DNA from: Bacteroidaceae bacterium
Lineage (GTDB): Bacteria > Bacteroidota > Bacteroidia > Bacteroidales > Bacteroidaceae
Assembly: GCA_017557475.1 (NCBI GenBank)
Contig: JAFYYO010000332.1
Span: 1 to 39,753, forward strand
Length of the DNA stretch: 39,753 bases
Direction: 5' to 3'
The notes under the pieces are model-generated. The model made no database searches, had not been told where the DNA came from, and saw only the letters and a list, made by a program, of their open reading frames with translations. The translations under genes and the position numbers were made by a program. Shown in pieces: positions 17,301-27,500 of this stretch (its first letter is position 1; each line of letters opens with the position of its first letter).

Positions 17301-19318
17301 ATGCTCCATGCGAGTACTACATCAACGGCGAGCAGATTTGGGCAGAGACCGATGGCTGGTTCGAAGAAGAAGTCGTTCGTCTGACCGACGAGCAGAAGGT
17401 TCTCATCAAGACCGACGGCACAGTAAACGTATTTGCATTCCACGTTCATCAGAACTGGGGCGGTCGCTATGCTGACGGTGGTCTCTACACAGTAGGTGCT
17501 CCGGTTGATGCCTTCAACAACGACGGCAACAAGAAAGCTATAGATGCTACCATTGCTATTATGGAAACTCAAGGCATTGGTGCCGAGGAGATCGAGTATG
17601 CAAGTAATGTCAACTATCGCAATGGCTTTGCCAAAGGTCTTGCACAGCTTCGCAAGGCTCGTCAACTCGCATTTGATGCACGCACAGAGGACTTCACAGG
17701 TTCTGCTCCTGCAGACGGCATGATTGCTTACATCCTGAACGTAGGTGCTAAGATGTTCCTGGCCGGTGGTAACGACTGGGGTACACACGCTTCTCTGAAC
17801 CACATGGGCGCAAAGTGCGTTCTGCACGCTAACACTTCCGGAGCAAACCGCTACACCATCCAGACCAACCTGCCTAACGGCGTTCGCGGCAGAAACGATG
17901 CTCTTGGTCACAATGGTTATGTTGACTGTGGTGACTGGAATACAACTGGTGCTAACTGGGCTTGGGGAATCGAAGCTGCTGGAGACGGCACATACTATAT
18001 CATCAACTGCGAAAACTCTGGCGATAACATCTACCTCGGCATGACCGACGACGAACGTCTGCAAGTCGATACCGACAAGGCTGGTGCTGACAATGAATTC
18101 AACAAGTGGATCTTCGTTACTCCCGAAGAGTTCTTGGCTCTTGCAGAGAATGCTACTCCTGAGGCTCCCGTTGACCTCGGTCACCTCGTTCATCAGGCAA
18201 CCTTCTCTCAGAATGACTTCGACGGCAACGACAAGTGGGCATCCAATTGTAATGCTGAACTTGGCGACTCCAAGTGGGAACGTAATGCCGGCAGCATCTG
18301 GGGCTGGAAAGAAAACTGGACAGGCGACATGATGTTTGAAATGTGGAACACCGCTAGCAAAGGCTATGTATATCTGATTCAAGAGGTAGAAGGTCTGCCC
18401 GCTGGTAAGTACACCGTTCAGATGAATGGTTACTATCGCGACGGTAACTTCGAAAGCGCTGATGAAGGCAATGTTCGTCAGCTGGCTTACCTGTTTGCTG
18501 GTACCGAAGAGAACTGCGTACCTCTGGTAAGCATCGTTGAAGGTAGCGGCAACTATCCCGGCTACGGACGTGGAGGCGCAAGCGGTATCGTAATTCCTGA
18601 TGGTTGTGCCGATGCTGCAAGATTCTTCCATGTAGGTACTTATGTTAACACCATCGAAGCTCAGGTTGGCGTTGATGGCAAGCTGATAATTGGTGTATTC
18701 CGTGATGCTGAAGACGTGAAGGGTGGCGACTGGATTACCACTGACAACTGGCGTCTCTACTATCAGGGCAGGTCAATCGATGCAGAGATTACCGAAGCTG
18801 GCTATGCTACCTTCGTTGCTCCTTGGAACATCAACACCTTCCCCGCTGATGTCGAGGTATTCGCTGCTCAGCCTAACAAGAACAAGGAAGGCTATGTACA
18901 TTTGGAGCCTGTAACAGCAATTCCTGCTGGCGAAGCTGTTGTCCTGAAGGGCGCAGAAGGCACATACACCTTCTTTGGTACTTCAGAAGCTGCTGAACTT
19001 GGTGCCGACAACGACCTGGTTGCTGCTACTGCAGAGGTTGTGGCTGACGGCACTCAGTACATCCTGGCTGTAGTCAACGAAGAGGTTGGCTTTGCAAAGG
19101 CTACTCCTGCTACAACGATTGCAGCAGGCAAAGGTTACTTGGTAATCACTGGTGGCGATGTTAAGCCGTTCTATCCCTTCGGTGCAGATGGTGCAACTGG
19201 CATTGCTAACACACTGAAGGCTGACGAGAACACTGTCATCTACAATGTAGCAGGTCAGCGCCTCAGCAAGATGCAGAAGGGCATCAACATAATTGGCAAC
19301 AAGAAAGTACTTCATTAA
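14384..19318 (+). CDS. Giant secreted GLUG-repeat surface protein 1
   Basis: The 1644-residue protein has a signal peptide (cut after A-W-A, about residue 23). A first GLUG block (about 25-330) has G-T-F-D-G-G-G-Y-T-I-S-N-F and G-L-F-G-Y. A calycin-like beta-barrel stretch (about 350-480) starts D-G-T-I-N-I-V-L-T-N-F. A Cys-His knuckle follows (H-C about 500; C-S-Y-C about 527), then a second GLUG block (about 535-835), beta-sandwich-like regions (about 855-1040 and 1265-1465), a lectin-like stretch (about 1105-1250), a beta-domain (about 1475-1610) and the C-terminal tail (I-Y-N-V-A-G-Q-R-L...K-G-I-N-I). It is acidic and likely cell-surface or secreted; adhesion or glycan binding is inferred. 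Both GLUG blocks have close relatives in the next gene. The domain edges are by eye. Confidence 0.88.
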   Translation: MRQKLYYFLLTTLLGLMGMNAWAQTTYEISDAEGLLEFAEAVNGGETSANAVLTGNINLLGEEWTPIGNAEAKYTGTFDGGGYTISNFNLSTTSDRAGLFGYLTDGAVVKNFTIEGSIISNSNQYVGVVGSADGGTVTISDVHSKLNITCSKSRHGGILGAQTGTGTINIDRCTYSGKLTVTGNVTGNFGGIVGLTNNNTAAFVNISNCLFDGEIDDGTGDNVGGIVGYTNGTVVTIKNCLSYGTLTAAKPGQFFGQLNGSNSSCAEKNYYVEGNVVGNLKSGVTLKGTAPVAVTAEQLASGEICYALNGDQSDDVNWFQTLDKITWEELTYTGVEYVGTVNGDDNNPKTQTTDITLVNNGDGTINIVLTNFSVVINGVEANVPSISLDNIPTSRGEDGLTHFDVENGTFTIPFEDLPTLYQTLVNAGYVSFENIPFTLHGKMTEEKIYSTIDISITASAVVGGNKEVAIVVGTDDFDSVVDYPKPYGTDVVYPAGRQHCDGTAYEGVTGYTNTPAAKDDHDFDDGFCSYCDTFDPEYMDANDDGIYEIGTPNQLRWFAVTINAEHTPGSANAILTADIDLTGKKWAPIGNDKAKYTGIFDGQGHAITNFSYTATSNNNGLFGYIDGESVIKDFRISGTLTSDGYNYNGLVGQAEGNSKVTGIYSDMDINVSNFKAHTGGIVGGCTTGSKILVEKCEYAGTLTHSGAGDCQAGILGYTYGGGVKNCLFSGTIIGENSKYGGILGYCKVPGFQGIQNCLSIGKIVASEECTTAAAIIANWNGDVTEKVKNNYYRLADGSTTTIAIGNKAANCEAPVDVTDEQLASGEIAYKLGAAWGQEIGVDAHPVIDGKRVFEFGDTYANIEAESSNGNDDCILPSMKWGGSYQAYTYVAQGNFDYGDWNTSNPNYNVIIGTPAEQDGKAWYTPGYNVTSWNYGQDLPNFGDGRPADVYAVRFFTVDGEIPSTLYMPAAHDDAPCEYYINGEQIWAETDGWFEEEVVRLTDEQKVLIKTDGTVNVFAFHVHQNWGGRYADGGLYTVGAPVDAFNNDGNKKAIDATIAIMETQGIGAEEIEYASNVNYRNGFAKGLAQLRKARQLAFDARTEDFTGSAPADGMIAYILNVGAKMFLAGGNDWGTHASLNHMGAKCVLHANTSGANRYTIQTNLPNGVRGRNDALGHNGYVDCGDWNTTGANWAWGIEAAGDGTYYIINCENSGDNIYLGMTDDERLQVDTDKAGADNEFNKWIFVTPEEFLALAENATPEAPVDLGHLVHQATFSQNDFDGNDKWASNCNAELGDSKWERNAGSIWGWKENWTGDMMFEMWNTASKGYVYLIQEVEGLPAGKYTVQMNGYYRDGNFESADEGNVRQLAYLFAGTEENCVPLVSIVEGSGNYPGYGRGGASGIVIPDGCADAARFFHVGTYVNTIEAQVGVDGKLIIGVFRDAEDVKGGDWITTDNWRLYYQGRSIDAEITEAGYATFVAPWNINTFPADVEVFAAQPNKNKEGYVHLEPVTAIPAGEAVVLKGAEGTYTFFGTSEAAELGADNDLVAATAEVVADGTQYILAVVNEEVGFAKATPATTIAAGKGYLVITGGDVKPFYPFGADGATGIANTLKADENTVIYNVAGQRLSKMQKGINIIGNKKVLH

Positions 19319-19325
19319 TTCTTTT

Positions 19326-19360
19326 AAATGTTCGGGCGGACACAATCCGCCCGAACATTT
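19326..19360 (+). terminator. Intrinsic terminator between the two giant GLUG genes
   Basis: A perfect 15-bp stem (AAATGTTCGGGCGGA and its complement) with the 5-base loop cacaa follows the stop of the first GLUG gene by 7 bp and runs into tatt. It should separate the two giant genes into different transcripts, although no clear promoter is visible in the 47 bp that follow. Confidence 0.88.
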
Positions 19361-19407
19361 TATTAAGCTAGAACTTCTTTTTTAACCATAACAATTCCTA
19401 AAACAAC

Positions 19408-22400
19408 ATGAAGAAAACATTTTACTCACTCATCCTGGCAGCCTTCTTCGGCATGTCAGGAATGCAAGCGTGGGCTGACGACCTGACCACTACAGAGATT
19501 GACGGCGTCACATACTACGAGATTAAAAACGGCGAAGACCTACTAGCATTTGCCGAACTGGTGAATGGTGATTTGGACTCCGAAGAACCATCTGGTCAGT
19601 ACAACGCCAATGCCGTGCTCGTTAACGACATTGATATGACCGGTATCGTATGGGAAAATCCCATCGGTGTCATTACTGGCGAGGACAATGGTGACGTTGG
19701 ACCTGGTGCCTTTACCGGCATCTTCGACGGACAGGGGCACAAGATTACAGGTTTTGAGACTGAAAGTGTCGGACATGGCGGCCTCATCGGCGACGCCAAC
19801 GGTGCCACCATCAAGAACTTCAGCATCAGTGGTACACTGACAGCATTAGGAGGACACGGCTCCGGTGTTATCGCCTATCCTAGAAGCAGCACCATCTATA
19901 ATGTACAGTCTTATATGTTAGTCAACATTGAAGAAGAAGCAGGAGCATGTCACATAGGCGGCGTGGTAGGTTCCGCTCGCGGTGGTAACACTATTAGTCA
20001 CTGTACCTTCAACGGCACATTGAACATAGGAATAGGTAGCACTGACTGTATTGCCGGCGTTGTGGGTTACCTCGGTGGCGACAGCGTATCATTCTGTGCG
20101 AACTATGGTACCATTAACTTTGAAGAGCAAGGCTGTGCCGTGGGCGGCGTTGCCGGTTATCTCAATAACGCAACTTCATATGTTCAGAACTGCTTGAACC
20201 TGGGTAATCTCGTTTTCACCAGTCTTGACCCCGAATCCGAACCCACGCCCAAATGGGGTGGTGCCATCGTAGGTCGTCTGAGGACTCACGACCTCGCAAG
20301 GCTAACAGGCAATGTTTGGCTTGAAGGCACTGCCACAGGTGCTGGCAAAGACAACGACGGAAGAGTCAACCTGACACAAGCATTATGTATTGATGCCGCC
20401 ATGCTTGCAAGCGGCGAAGCATGTTACTTCCTGAACGGCGACCAGACCGTCATCGGCTGGTATCAGACACTGGGCACAGACGAGCAGCCCACATTCGACG
20501 CTACTCATGCACAGGTCTATATGGACGGACACAAGCATTGCAACGGCGACCTCTATGAAGGCTATTCCTTTACTAACGACTTCACCGAAGTCACTCAGGA
20601 CGACCACAACATGGTCGATGGCGTTTGTGACTATTGCGGCTTCATTGACTGGAATGCCATAGCTAACAGCATGGAGCTCAACAGTGATGGTTTCTATGAG
20701 ATTGCAAACGGCCCACAGCTCATGTGGTTCGCCAAATATGTCAACAACGAGCACGCTGATGCCAATGCCATCCTGACTGCTGACATCGACCTCTCCAAAG
20801 TCCTAGGTAGCAATACTTGGGCTCCCATTGGCACAGACTCATTCAAAGGAACCTTCGACGGAAAAGGCTTTACCATCTCGAACTTTAACGTAACATCCAA
20901 CAACGACCACTACGGTTTGTTTGGCAAACTGGCTGGCGGTGCCGTTGTCAAGAACTTTACCATTTACGGTACATTAAACAGCCTCAATCAATATGTTGGT
21001 GTCATAGGTTCTGCAGGTGGCGGCACCATTAACATAAGCGACATACACAGCTACCTGAACATTACCTGCTCCAAGTCAAGGCACGCTGGCATCTTGGGAT
21101 TCCAGAGTAGCACCGGCACCATCAACATTGACCGTTGCATCTACTCCGGTACTCTTGATGCAGGCACGACTGTAGGTAACTTGGGTGGTATTGTTGGCCT
21201 TACCCAAAACAACGCAAACGCATACGTCAACATTACCGACTGCCTGTTCGATGGAACAATCCTCGACGATGGAGGCTCCAATGCCGGCGGTATCCTGGGT
21301 TATGCTAACAAGACCAAGGTAACTATCAAGAACTGTCTGTCGGTCGGCACCGTAATAGCACCTAATCCAAGTCCTTTCATTGGTCAGCTCAATGCCAGCA
21401 ACTCTAAGTGGGCCGGCAAGAACTATTATACGACAGAAGGTGAACTTGTGGGTGTACCGGGAAATGGTGTCACGGTAAGTGGCACAGAGCCGGAAGAGAC
21501 AAGCGAAAGCCAGCTGGCAAGCGGCGAGATTTGCTGGAATCTGAACGGAGAGAAGTTCGTCGATTCTGCATGGCGCCAGACTCTCGAAGAGGACCCATAT
21601 CCTCTGCCTACAGGCGAAGGTGATTACGTTTATCTCTTCATCTCTGGATACGATAACATCAACAGCGAGAACATCTCTGAAGTGATCGACATGCTTAGTG
21701 CTGCCGAGAAAGAGTTCATCGAAGATGAAGACTTGATTGCATACCAAGTGCTGGTTAACGCATACAAGGCAGAGGTCGAGTCTTGGGAAAGCATCACCGA
21801 CATTGAGGAGTTCCTTGAGGCTTATAGGGCTTCAGCCGAGTTGAAGGAAAGCATCATGAAGTCTGTTGCGAAGTATAAGGAATATATGAAGGTTTGCAAT
21901 GATGCCATCGATTACATAGGAGCAAACGAAGTAACAGGCGAATGGGCTGAGCTCCTTCAGGCTTATCTTCAGGAAACGTTGGAGCCGAGCACTGACTATC
22001 CTAACGGCACCTATGCATACATCATGTATATGCTCAACCTGGACGACGATGCACTTGCAACTGAGATTGATTTCGTAAACCAGATGCTCGCGAATGCCAT
22101 CGCAGGTGGCATCACTGCTGGTACCGAGGTTACACGTTTGCTGGTAAATCCTGCCTTTATTGATGGCTTTGAGGGATGGGAAACAGAATCCGATGGCATC
22201 GCCTTCGGTCATGGTGGCAATACGGATATGCATATTCTCCGTGGACTTGGAGTCGGCACATTCAACTTCTATCAGTCTCTTGCCGAGATGCCAAACGGTA
22301 TCTACATGATGACCCTCAATGCTCTGTTCCGCACTGGCAGTTCCAGCGGCAACAATGAACACTACTACAATAAGTTCTATGCTGGTCAACTTTATCTGAA

Positions 22401-24297
22401 CAACACCTACAACTACGTGATGTCTCCGAGCGAGGATGTTATCCCTGAGGAAGATGCTGAACCTGGTGTTAACTGCCTTGGTGAAGATGGCGACGTCCTT
22501 TATGATGATGGCGATATCGTTGGTTTTGTTCCTAGCGGAATGACCGGTTGCCCCGTTGCCTATGGCGCAGGTCGTTACCTGAACTTCTGCGCAACAGAAA
22601 TCACCGACGGCAACCTGACAGTTGGCGTACGCAGTCTCGGAACACCAGAAAGCGACTGGCTGCCTTTCGGCAACTTGCACATCTATTATCTTGGCACAGC
22701 AGAGGAAGCTGACGAGAAACTGGCTGAAGTGCTCGAAGGCTATGTGGCTCGTGCCAATACTATTGTAGACTTCGAATCCAGCGAAGATACCTACACCACG
22801 AATCCCAACATGTATAATGGTCTGGTAAATGATCTCATTGAAGCCATTGAGGCTGTCGAAGAGACAGAAGACAAGATGGCTCTCATCAACCACTTCTCCG
22901 ATCTCTTCAATCAGGTATATGCTAGCCGCATGGCTTACATCGCCATGCTGGAAGCATCCATGAAAGTGGCAGACGTCGTTGGAAGCCTGGAGAGCACAGG
23001 TCTGTTAACAGACGATGAGATTGATTACTGGTTTACGGAAGCTGATGACGCACTGAATCATTTCATTGATGGAGACGTTACAACTGAAGAGGCAATCGCC
23101 ATTACCGAGAGACTGAACGGATGCGATTTCATGCTGAATCCTGTGGACGGCGTTTACCAACTGGCTACTCCAAGAGAGGTGTTGATATTCTCGGCTCTTG
23201 TGAACAATGGTGAGACAGGCGCTAATGCTGTCCTGACAGCAGACATCGACTTTGCTACGCTTCTGCCCGAAGACGCAGACCCAGAGGAAGCTGAGATGGG
23301 CTGGACACCTATCGGTTCTAGCGACAAGAACGTATACACCGGAACCTTCGACGGTCAGGGGCACTCCATTACAGGTTTCTACTACAACGCTAGTGGTAAT
23401 TGGAATGGTCTGTTCGGCTACATCAACAACGCAACTATCAAGAACTTCAAGATCAGCGGCACACTGATATCCGACGGTTGGAACTATAACGGCATTGTCG
23501 GACAGGCAGAAGGCACGTCCGTAGTCAAAGGCATCTACAGTGATATGACCGTCAATGTCTCCAACTTCAAGGCTCATAGTGGCGGTATCGTCGGTGGCTG
23601 TTCTACATCAAGTAAGATTCTCGTTGAGGATTGTGAATTTGCCGGAACCCTGACTCACAGCGGTGCAGGTGACTGCCAAGCCGGCATCTTGGGTTACACC
23701 TATGCAGGTGGCGTCAAGAACTGCGTCTTCAGCGGTACGATTATCGGCGAGAACTCCAAGTACGGTGGCATCTTAGCTTACTGTAAGATTCCTGGTTTCC
23801 AGGGCGTACAGAACTGCTTGTCGGTCGGCAAGATTGTAGCTGCCGAGAATTGCACGACTGCAGGCGCTATCATTGCCAACTGGAATGGTGGTGCTACAAC
23901 AGCTGTGAAGAACAACTACTACTGCATGAAGGAGGGTAGCTCCGAGAACGTTGTACCTATCGGTAACAAAGCATCCAGTTGCGAAGCACCCATTGCCGTG
24001 ACGACAGAACAACTGGCAAGCGGTGAAGTTTGCTATAAGCTGAACGGCGACCAGAGCAACATCCACTGGTACCAGACGCTTGCAACGGATGCCTATCCTG
24101 TTCCCTTCAAGGACCGCCTGCAAGTATGGCTCTACGACAACATCTACGTCAACTATGATCCTGATGCTATCCGCGAGATTCCTGCAGCAGAACCCACGAA
24201 TGTTCAGACTGGCATCTACAACCTCGCTGGTCAGCGTCTGCAGAAGATGCAGAAGGGTATCAACATCGTAAACGGCAAGAAGATTTTTGTCAAGTAA
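19408..24297 (+). CDS. Giant secreted GLUG-repeat surface protein 2
   Basis: The 1629-residue protein starts with a signal peptide (cut after A-W-A, residue 23). GLUG blocks lie at about 25-350, 415-735 and 1250-1570. A Cys-His knuckle (H-C about 377; C-D-Y-C about 407) precedes the second block. Helical stretches (about 745-870 and 1115-1240) flank a beta-sandwich of carbohydrate-binding type (about 900-1115; L-L-V-N-P-A-F-I-D-G-F-E-G-W is a common opening of such domains). The protein ends with the tail I-Y-N-L-A-G-Q-R-L...I-V-N-G-K-K. Block 2 resembles block 1 of the previous gene and block 3 resembles its block 2, over hundreds of residues. Surface attachment or secretion is expected; ligand unknown. 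Confidence 0.88.
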   Translation: MKKTFYSLILAAFFGMSGMQAWADDLTTTEIDGVTYYEIKNGEDLLAFAELVNGDLDSEEPSGQYNANAVLVNDIDMTGIVWENPIGVITGEDNGDVGPGAFTGIFDGQGHKITGFETESVGHGGLIGDANGATIKNFSISGTLTALGGHGSGVIAYPRSSTIYNVQSYMLVNIEEEAGACHIGGVVGSARGGNTISHCTFNGTLNIGIGSTDCIAGVVGYLGGDSVSFCANYGTINFEEQGCAVGGVAGYLNNATSYVQNCLNLGNLVFTSLDPESEPTPKWGGAIVGRLRTHDLARLTGNVWLEGTATGAGKDNDGRVNLTQALCIDAAMLASGEACYFLNGDQTVIGWYQTLGTDEQPTFDATHAQVYMDGHKHCNGDLYEGYSFTNDFTEVTQDDHNMVDGVCDYCGFIDWNAIANSMELNSDGFYEIANGPQLMWFAKYVNNEHADANAILTADIDLSKVLGSNTWAPIGTDSFKGTFDGKGFTISNFNVTSNNDHYGLFGKLAGGAVVKNFTIYGTLNSLNQYVGVIGSAGGGTINISDIHSYLNITCSKSRHAGILGFQSSTGTINIDRCIYSGTLDAGTTVGNLGGIVGLTQNNANAYVNITDCLFDGTILDDGGSNAGGILGYANKTKVTIKNCLSVGTVIAPNPSPFIGQLNASNSKWAGKNYYTTEGELVGVPGNGVTVSGTEPEETSESQLASGEICWNLNGEKFVDSAWRQTLEEDPYPLPTGEGDYVYLFISGYDNINSENISEVIDMLSAAEKEFIEDEDLIAYQVLVNAYKAEVESWESITDIEEFLEAYRASAELKESIMKSVAKYKEYMKVCNDAIDYIGANEVTGEWAELLQAYLQETLEPSTDYPNGTYAYIMYMLNLDDDALATEIDFVNQMLANAIAGGITAGTEVTRLLVNPAFIDGFEGWETESDGIAFGHGGNTDMHILRGLGVGTFNFYQSLAEMPNGIYMMTLNALFRTGSSSGNNEHYYNKFYAGQLYLNNTYNYVMSPSEDVIPEEDAEPGVNCLGEDGDVLYDDGDIVGFVPSGMTGCPVAYGAGRYLNFCATEITDGNLTVGVRSLGTPESDWLPFGNLHIYYLGTAEEADEKLAEVLEGYVARANTIVDFESSEDTYTTNPNMYNGLVNDLIEAIEAVEETEDKMALINHFSDLFNQVYASRMAYIAMLEASMKVADVVGSLESTGLLTDDEIDYWFTEADDALNHFIDGDVTTEEAIAITERLNGCDFMLNPVDGVYQLATPREVLIFSALVNNGETGANAVLTADIDFATLLPEDADPEEAEMGWTPIGSSDKNVYTGTFDGQGHSITGFYYNASGNWNGLFGYINNATIKNFKISGTLISDGWNYNGIVGQAEGTSVVKGIYSDMTVNVSNFKAHSGGIVGGCSTSSKILVEDCEFAGTLTHSGAGDCQAGILGYTYAGGVKNCVFSGTIIGENSKYGGILAYCKIPGFQGVQNCLSVGKIVAAENCTTAGAIIANWNGGATTAVKNNYYCMKEGSSENVVPIGNKASSCEAPIAVTTEQLASGEVCYKLNGDQSNIHWYQTLATDAYPVPFKDRLQVWLYDNIYVNYDPDAIREIPAAEPTNVQTGIYNLAGQRLQKMQKGINIVNGKKIFVK

Positions 24298-24326
24298 CCA
24301 CGCATCGTTAAAGATGTAACATAACT

Positions 24327-24357
24327 GAGGCGGGGACTCACACAGGGTCTCCGCCTC
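24327..24357 (+). terminator. Intrinsic terminator after giant GLUG gene 2
   Basis: An 11-bp stem (GAGGCGGGGAC with GTCTCCGCCTC, one G-U pair) with a 9-base loop is followed by ttattttg, 29 bp after the stop codon. Confidence 0.82.
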
Positions 24358-24378
24358 TTATTTTGTGCCGTCCATCTC

Positions 24379-24484
24379 AACATGCCTCGGCTAGTTTGTA
24401 AACTAGGCACGCCTAGTTGGCCAACTAGACACGGCTAGTTTGACAATTAGACACGGCTAGTTTGGCAATTAAACAGGCCGTGTC
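24379..24484. repeat. Palindromic 22-bp-period array, family I, copy C (5 units, ends decayed)
   Basis: Units begin at 24379, 24401, 24423, 24445 and 24467, exactly 22 bp apart, with spacers tgta, ggcc, tgac and tggc. The second unit, AACTAGGCACGCCTAGTT, has perfect 8-bp arms around a central AC. The first (AACATGCCTCGGCTAGTT) and last (AATTAAACAGGCCGTGTC) are decayed. The array lies between a terminator and the promoter of the C10 peptidase gene. Confidence 0.9.
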
Positions 24485-24542
24485 GGATGGGGCTCTATTC
24501 TTCTATACATTATATATTATAAATAAAAAGGAGACTCACATA

Positions 24543-24572
24543 TTGCGAATCACAAATTATTTCGTATCTTTG
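24543..24572 (+). promoter_or_regulatory. Promoter of the C10 peptidase gene
   Basis: TTG at 24543-24545, a 19-bp spacer and TATCTTTG at 24565-24572 match the Bacteroidota consensus. Transcript start is expected near 24579, a leader of about 15 nt before the ATG at 24594. Confidence 0.65.
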
Positions 24573-24593
24573 CCTGCAGAAACCCGTATTATT

Positions 24594-27500
24594 ATGAGCA
24601 AAACATCCTATCAGGGAATGCTGCTTGCCTTCCTTATGCTACTTACAGGCGGCGCCGTCCGAGCCGAATCGCTCGACGAGGGACAGGCTCGCTATGCCGC
24701 TGTCAAGTTCTTCAGCCCCTCCTCTCAGAGTACACGACTGCAGGCCAAGGGACAACAACTTGTGCTTCGCTCCAACGGACACGAGCATGGTTACTACATC
24801 TTCGACCGTCCCGAAGGAGGAGCCGTCTTTGTTGCCGACGACGATGGCATCGGCCAAGCCGTTCTCGGCTATACCGACAGTGGACGCTTCGACAGCGACA
24901 ACCTGCCAATCGGCTTCCAGGACTGGCTCGACCAGGTGGAAGTGCTCATGGATGCAGTCCACGAAGGAAAGATCAACAGAAGCGTCGCACCTCGCAAAGC
25001 AGGCGTTGCAGTGCCGCCACTAATCCAGACAACATGGAACCAAGGATGGCCCTACAACGAACTATGTCCCCTTGTGATGGACCGAAGATGCCTCACTGGT
25101 TGCGTGGCTACGGCAATGGCCCAGGTCCTGAAGTACTGGCAATGGCCCGAACACGGCTACGGCCAAGTATCCTACGTCGATGAATCCGGCTGCGGAGAGA
25201 CACTGGCAACCGACCTTTCCACCCACACCTACGACTGGAGGAACATGCTCTCCTCCTACCCCAACGACGGCTTCGAATATACGGACGCACAACTTAAATC
25301 CGTCGCCACACTGATGCGCGACTGCGGATATGCCGTCCACATGAGCTACACTCTGGATGCTAGCTCCGCTTCCATATGCGCCAAAACCATGCAAACCTAC
25401 TTCCACTACAGCCCGACAGCCAAAGACAGATACCGCCCCTCCTACTCCCAAGACGCCTGGGACGAATTCATCTGTCAGGACCTTATCGGAGGACGACCAG
25501 TACTCTACAGCGGACAAAGCACCAGTAGCGGGCATGAGTTCATCATCGACGGAGCAGACTCGTGGGGCAACTATCACGTCAACTGGGGCTGGGGAGGCTA
25601 TCAGGACGGCTACTTCATGCTGACCGACCTCAACGGCTACAACGATAGCCACTGGATGATAAGCCACCTCGAACCAGACTACAGCCCAGACATCCCATTC
25701 TCCTACTTCCTTAGTGGAGACGGAACACTGACCATCACCGGCGCCGGCATCATGCCCGACAACTACAGGATGCAGACAGCTCCCTGGCTGGAAAGACGCG
25801 ACGAGATACGCAAGATCGTCATCAGCGAAGGCATCACAACCGTCGTGGAGAACTTCGGATGTGCTTATATAAACGATGAAGCATACCATTTCGACAACCT
25901 GGAGGAAGTGGTGCTGCCAGAAGGACTGCTTTTCATCGGCATAGACGCATTCCTCGGAGCCAACAAACTCACTACCGTCCATCTGCCATCCACGCTCATC
26001 AACATGGACTATGCGTTCTACTACTGCGAAAGCCTACGCTCGCTCCACCTGCCTAAGAACCTTGAGGAATTCAACGACTATCTGCCTCACCTTGCGGAGC
26101 TGACCGTGGATGAAGGGAATCCCTACATGATGGCAGTGGACAACGTACTTTACAGTAAGAACGGGAAGCACCTGCTCCTGGCACCAAGAGAACTGGAATG
26201 CATCATCATTGCAGAAACGACAGAGGACATCCTCGACGATGAAATCCTACATTACGGAACACCTGTTCTCTCCAAATGCATGACAGCTCCCCTGCTGCCG
26301 CAAGTCGTTACGTCCTTTCCCGCAGCCCATATCAGCGAAAGAGGCTACCTCTATATTCCCTACGGTTCCTCGGGCTACGACAACTGGGAAAAAGTGCTGC
26401 CGCCTGGCTGGAAAATCTTCATATATAACATCGACCGCATCCCGGAGATGAAAATCACATGGTCGCTCGACGGAAATACGCTCACTATCAGCGGCCATGG
26501 AGTGCAGAAGTACGAGGAGTATGGGTATCATATGGCACCTTACTACCAAGATCGCAACCAAGTGCAGAAGCTCGTCGTCGAAGAAGGAGTTGCCAGCCTA
26601 TGCGAAGGAGGCTTTGCTCATTACCTCAATCTGACAGAGGTGGAGCTGCCCTCAACGATGTCCTATATCGGTGACTGGTGCTTTGCCTCTACAGGTATAA
26701 ACACCATCACATGCTATGCCAAGCAAGCCCCCGACCTAGGGGAAAGCGTGTTCAACAACATACCACTGAACGGAACGCTGCGCGTGCCTGAAGGTGCCGA
26801 CTACTCTGCCTGGCTTGCGGCTCTGCCTGAAGGTTGGAAGATAGAGGTCTTCACAGATTATCTCATCACATATTACCTTTATACGGGAGAGACTTCATCT
26901 GTCAACGAGCTGGTCGAATGGGAGGGATTGCTCAGTTCCTTCCCGAATGCCATTGGCATCATCAATCCCAGATACAAGGAATGGATGTATCTGACACACA
27001 ATGTCCTCCTTGAAGACGCGACTGCAGAAGGCGGCTACCGATGCATGGACTTCCGCCTGACAGACCTCTCTTATGGCTATGCCACAACGACGAAAGCGCC
27101 CTGGACCGGGTTCTCTGTTCCCCTATCCTTCACCATCACAAAGGGCGAGTACAAACGCCAACTGACCGAGGGATACAATACGGTGTGCCTGCCATTCACC
27201 ATCAAAGAGGAGAAACTCCCGAAGAGCTGTCGCATGTATGTCTACAGCCACTACGATAGCGAGAAGGGCAACGCAGTCTTCTCGCCACAAAGCACTACAG
27301 AGGCTGGCCATGCATGCATCCTCAAATGCAGCAAGTCTGGGGTAGAATGGCTGACCGACCTTTCCGGCATGACCTTATCTACGCAACAAGCAGCCACAGA
27401 CGACAACAACATGAGAGGGACCTTCGTCAGCACAGAAGACTACCAAGGTATCGGATACAGCCCCAGGGCCAAGGACAATGTCTTCGCTCCGCTTGCCCGT

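Noticed and set aside
17270..18631. 453-codon minus-strand open frame
   Set aside because: It mirrors the second half of giant GLUG protein 1. Long antisense frames here follow from codon composition, and there is no promoter or signal.
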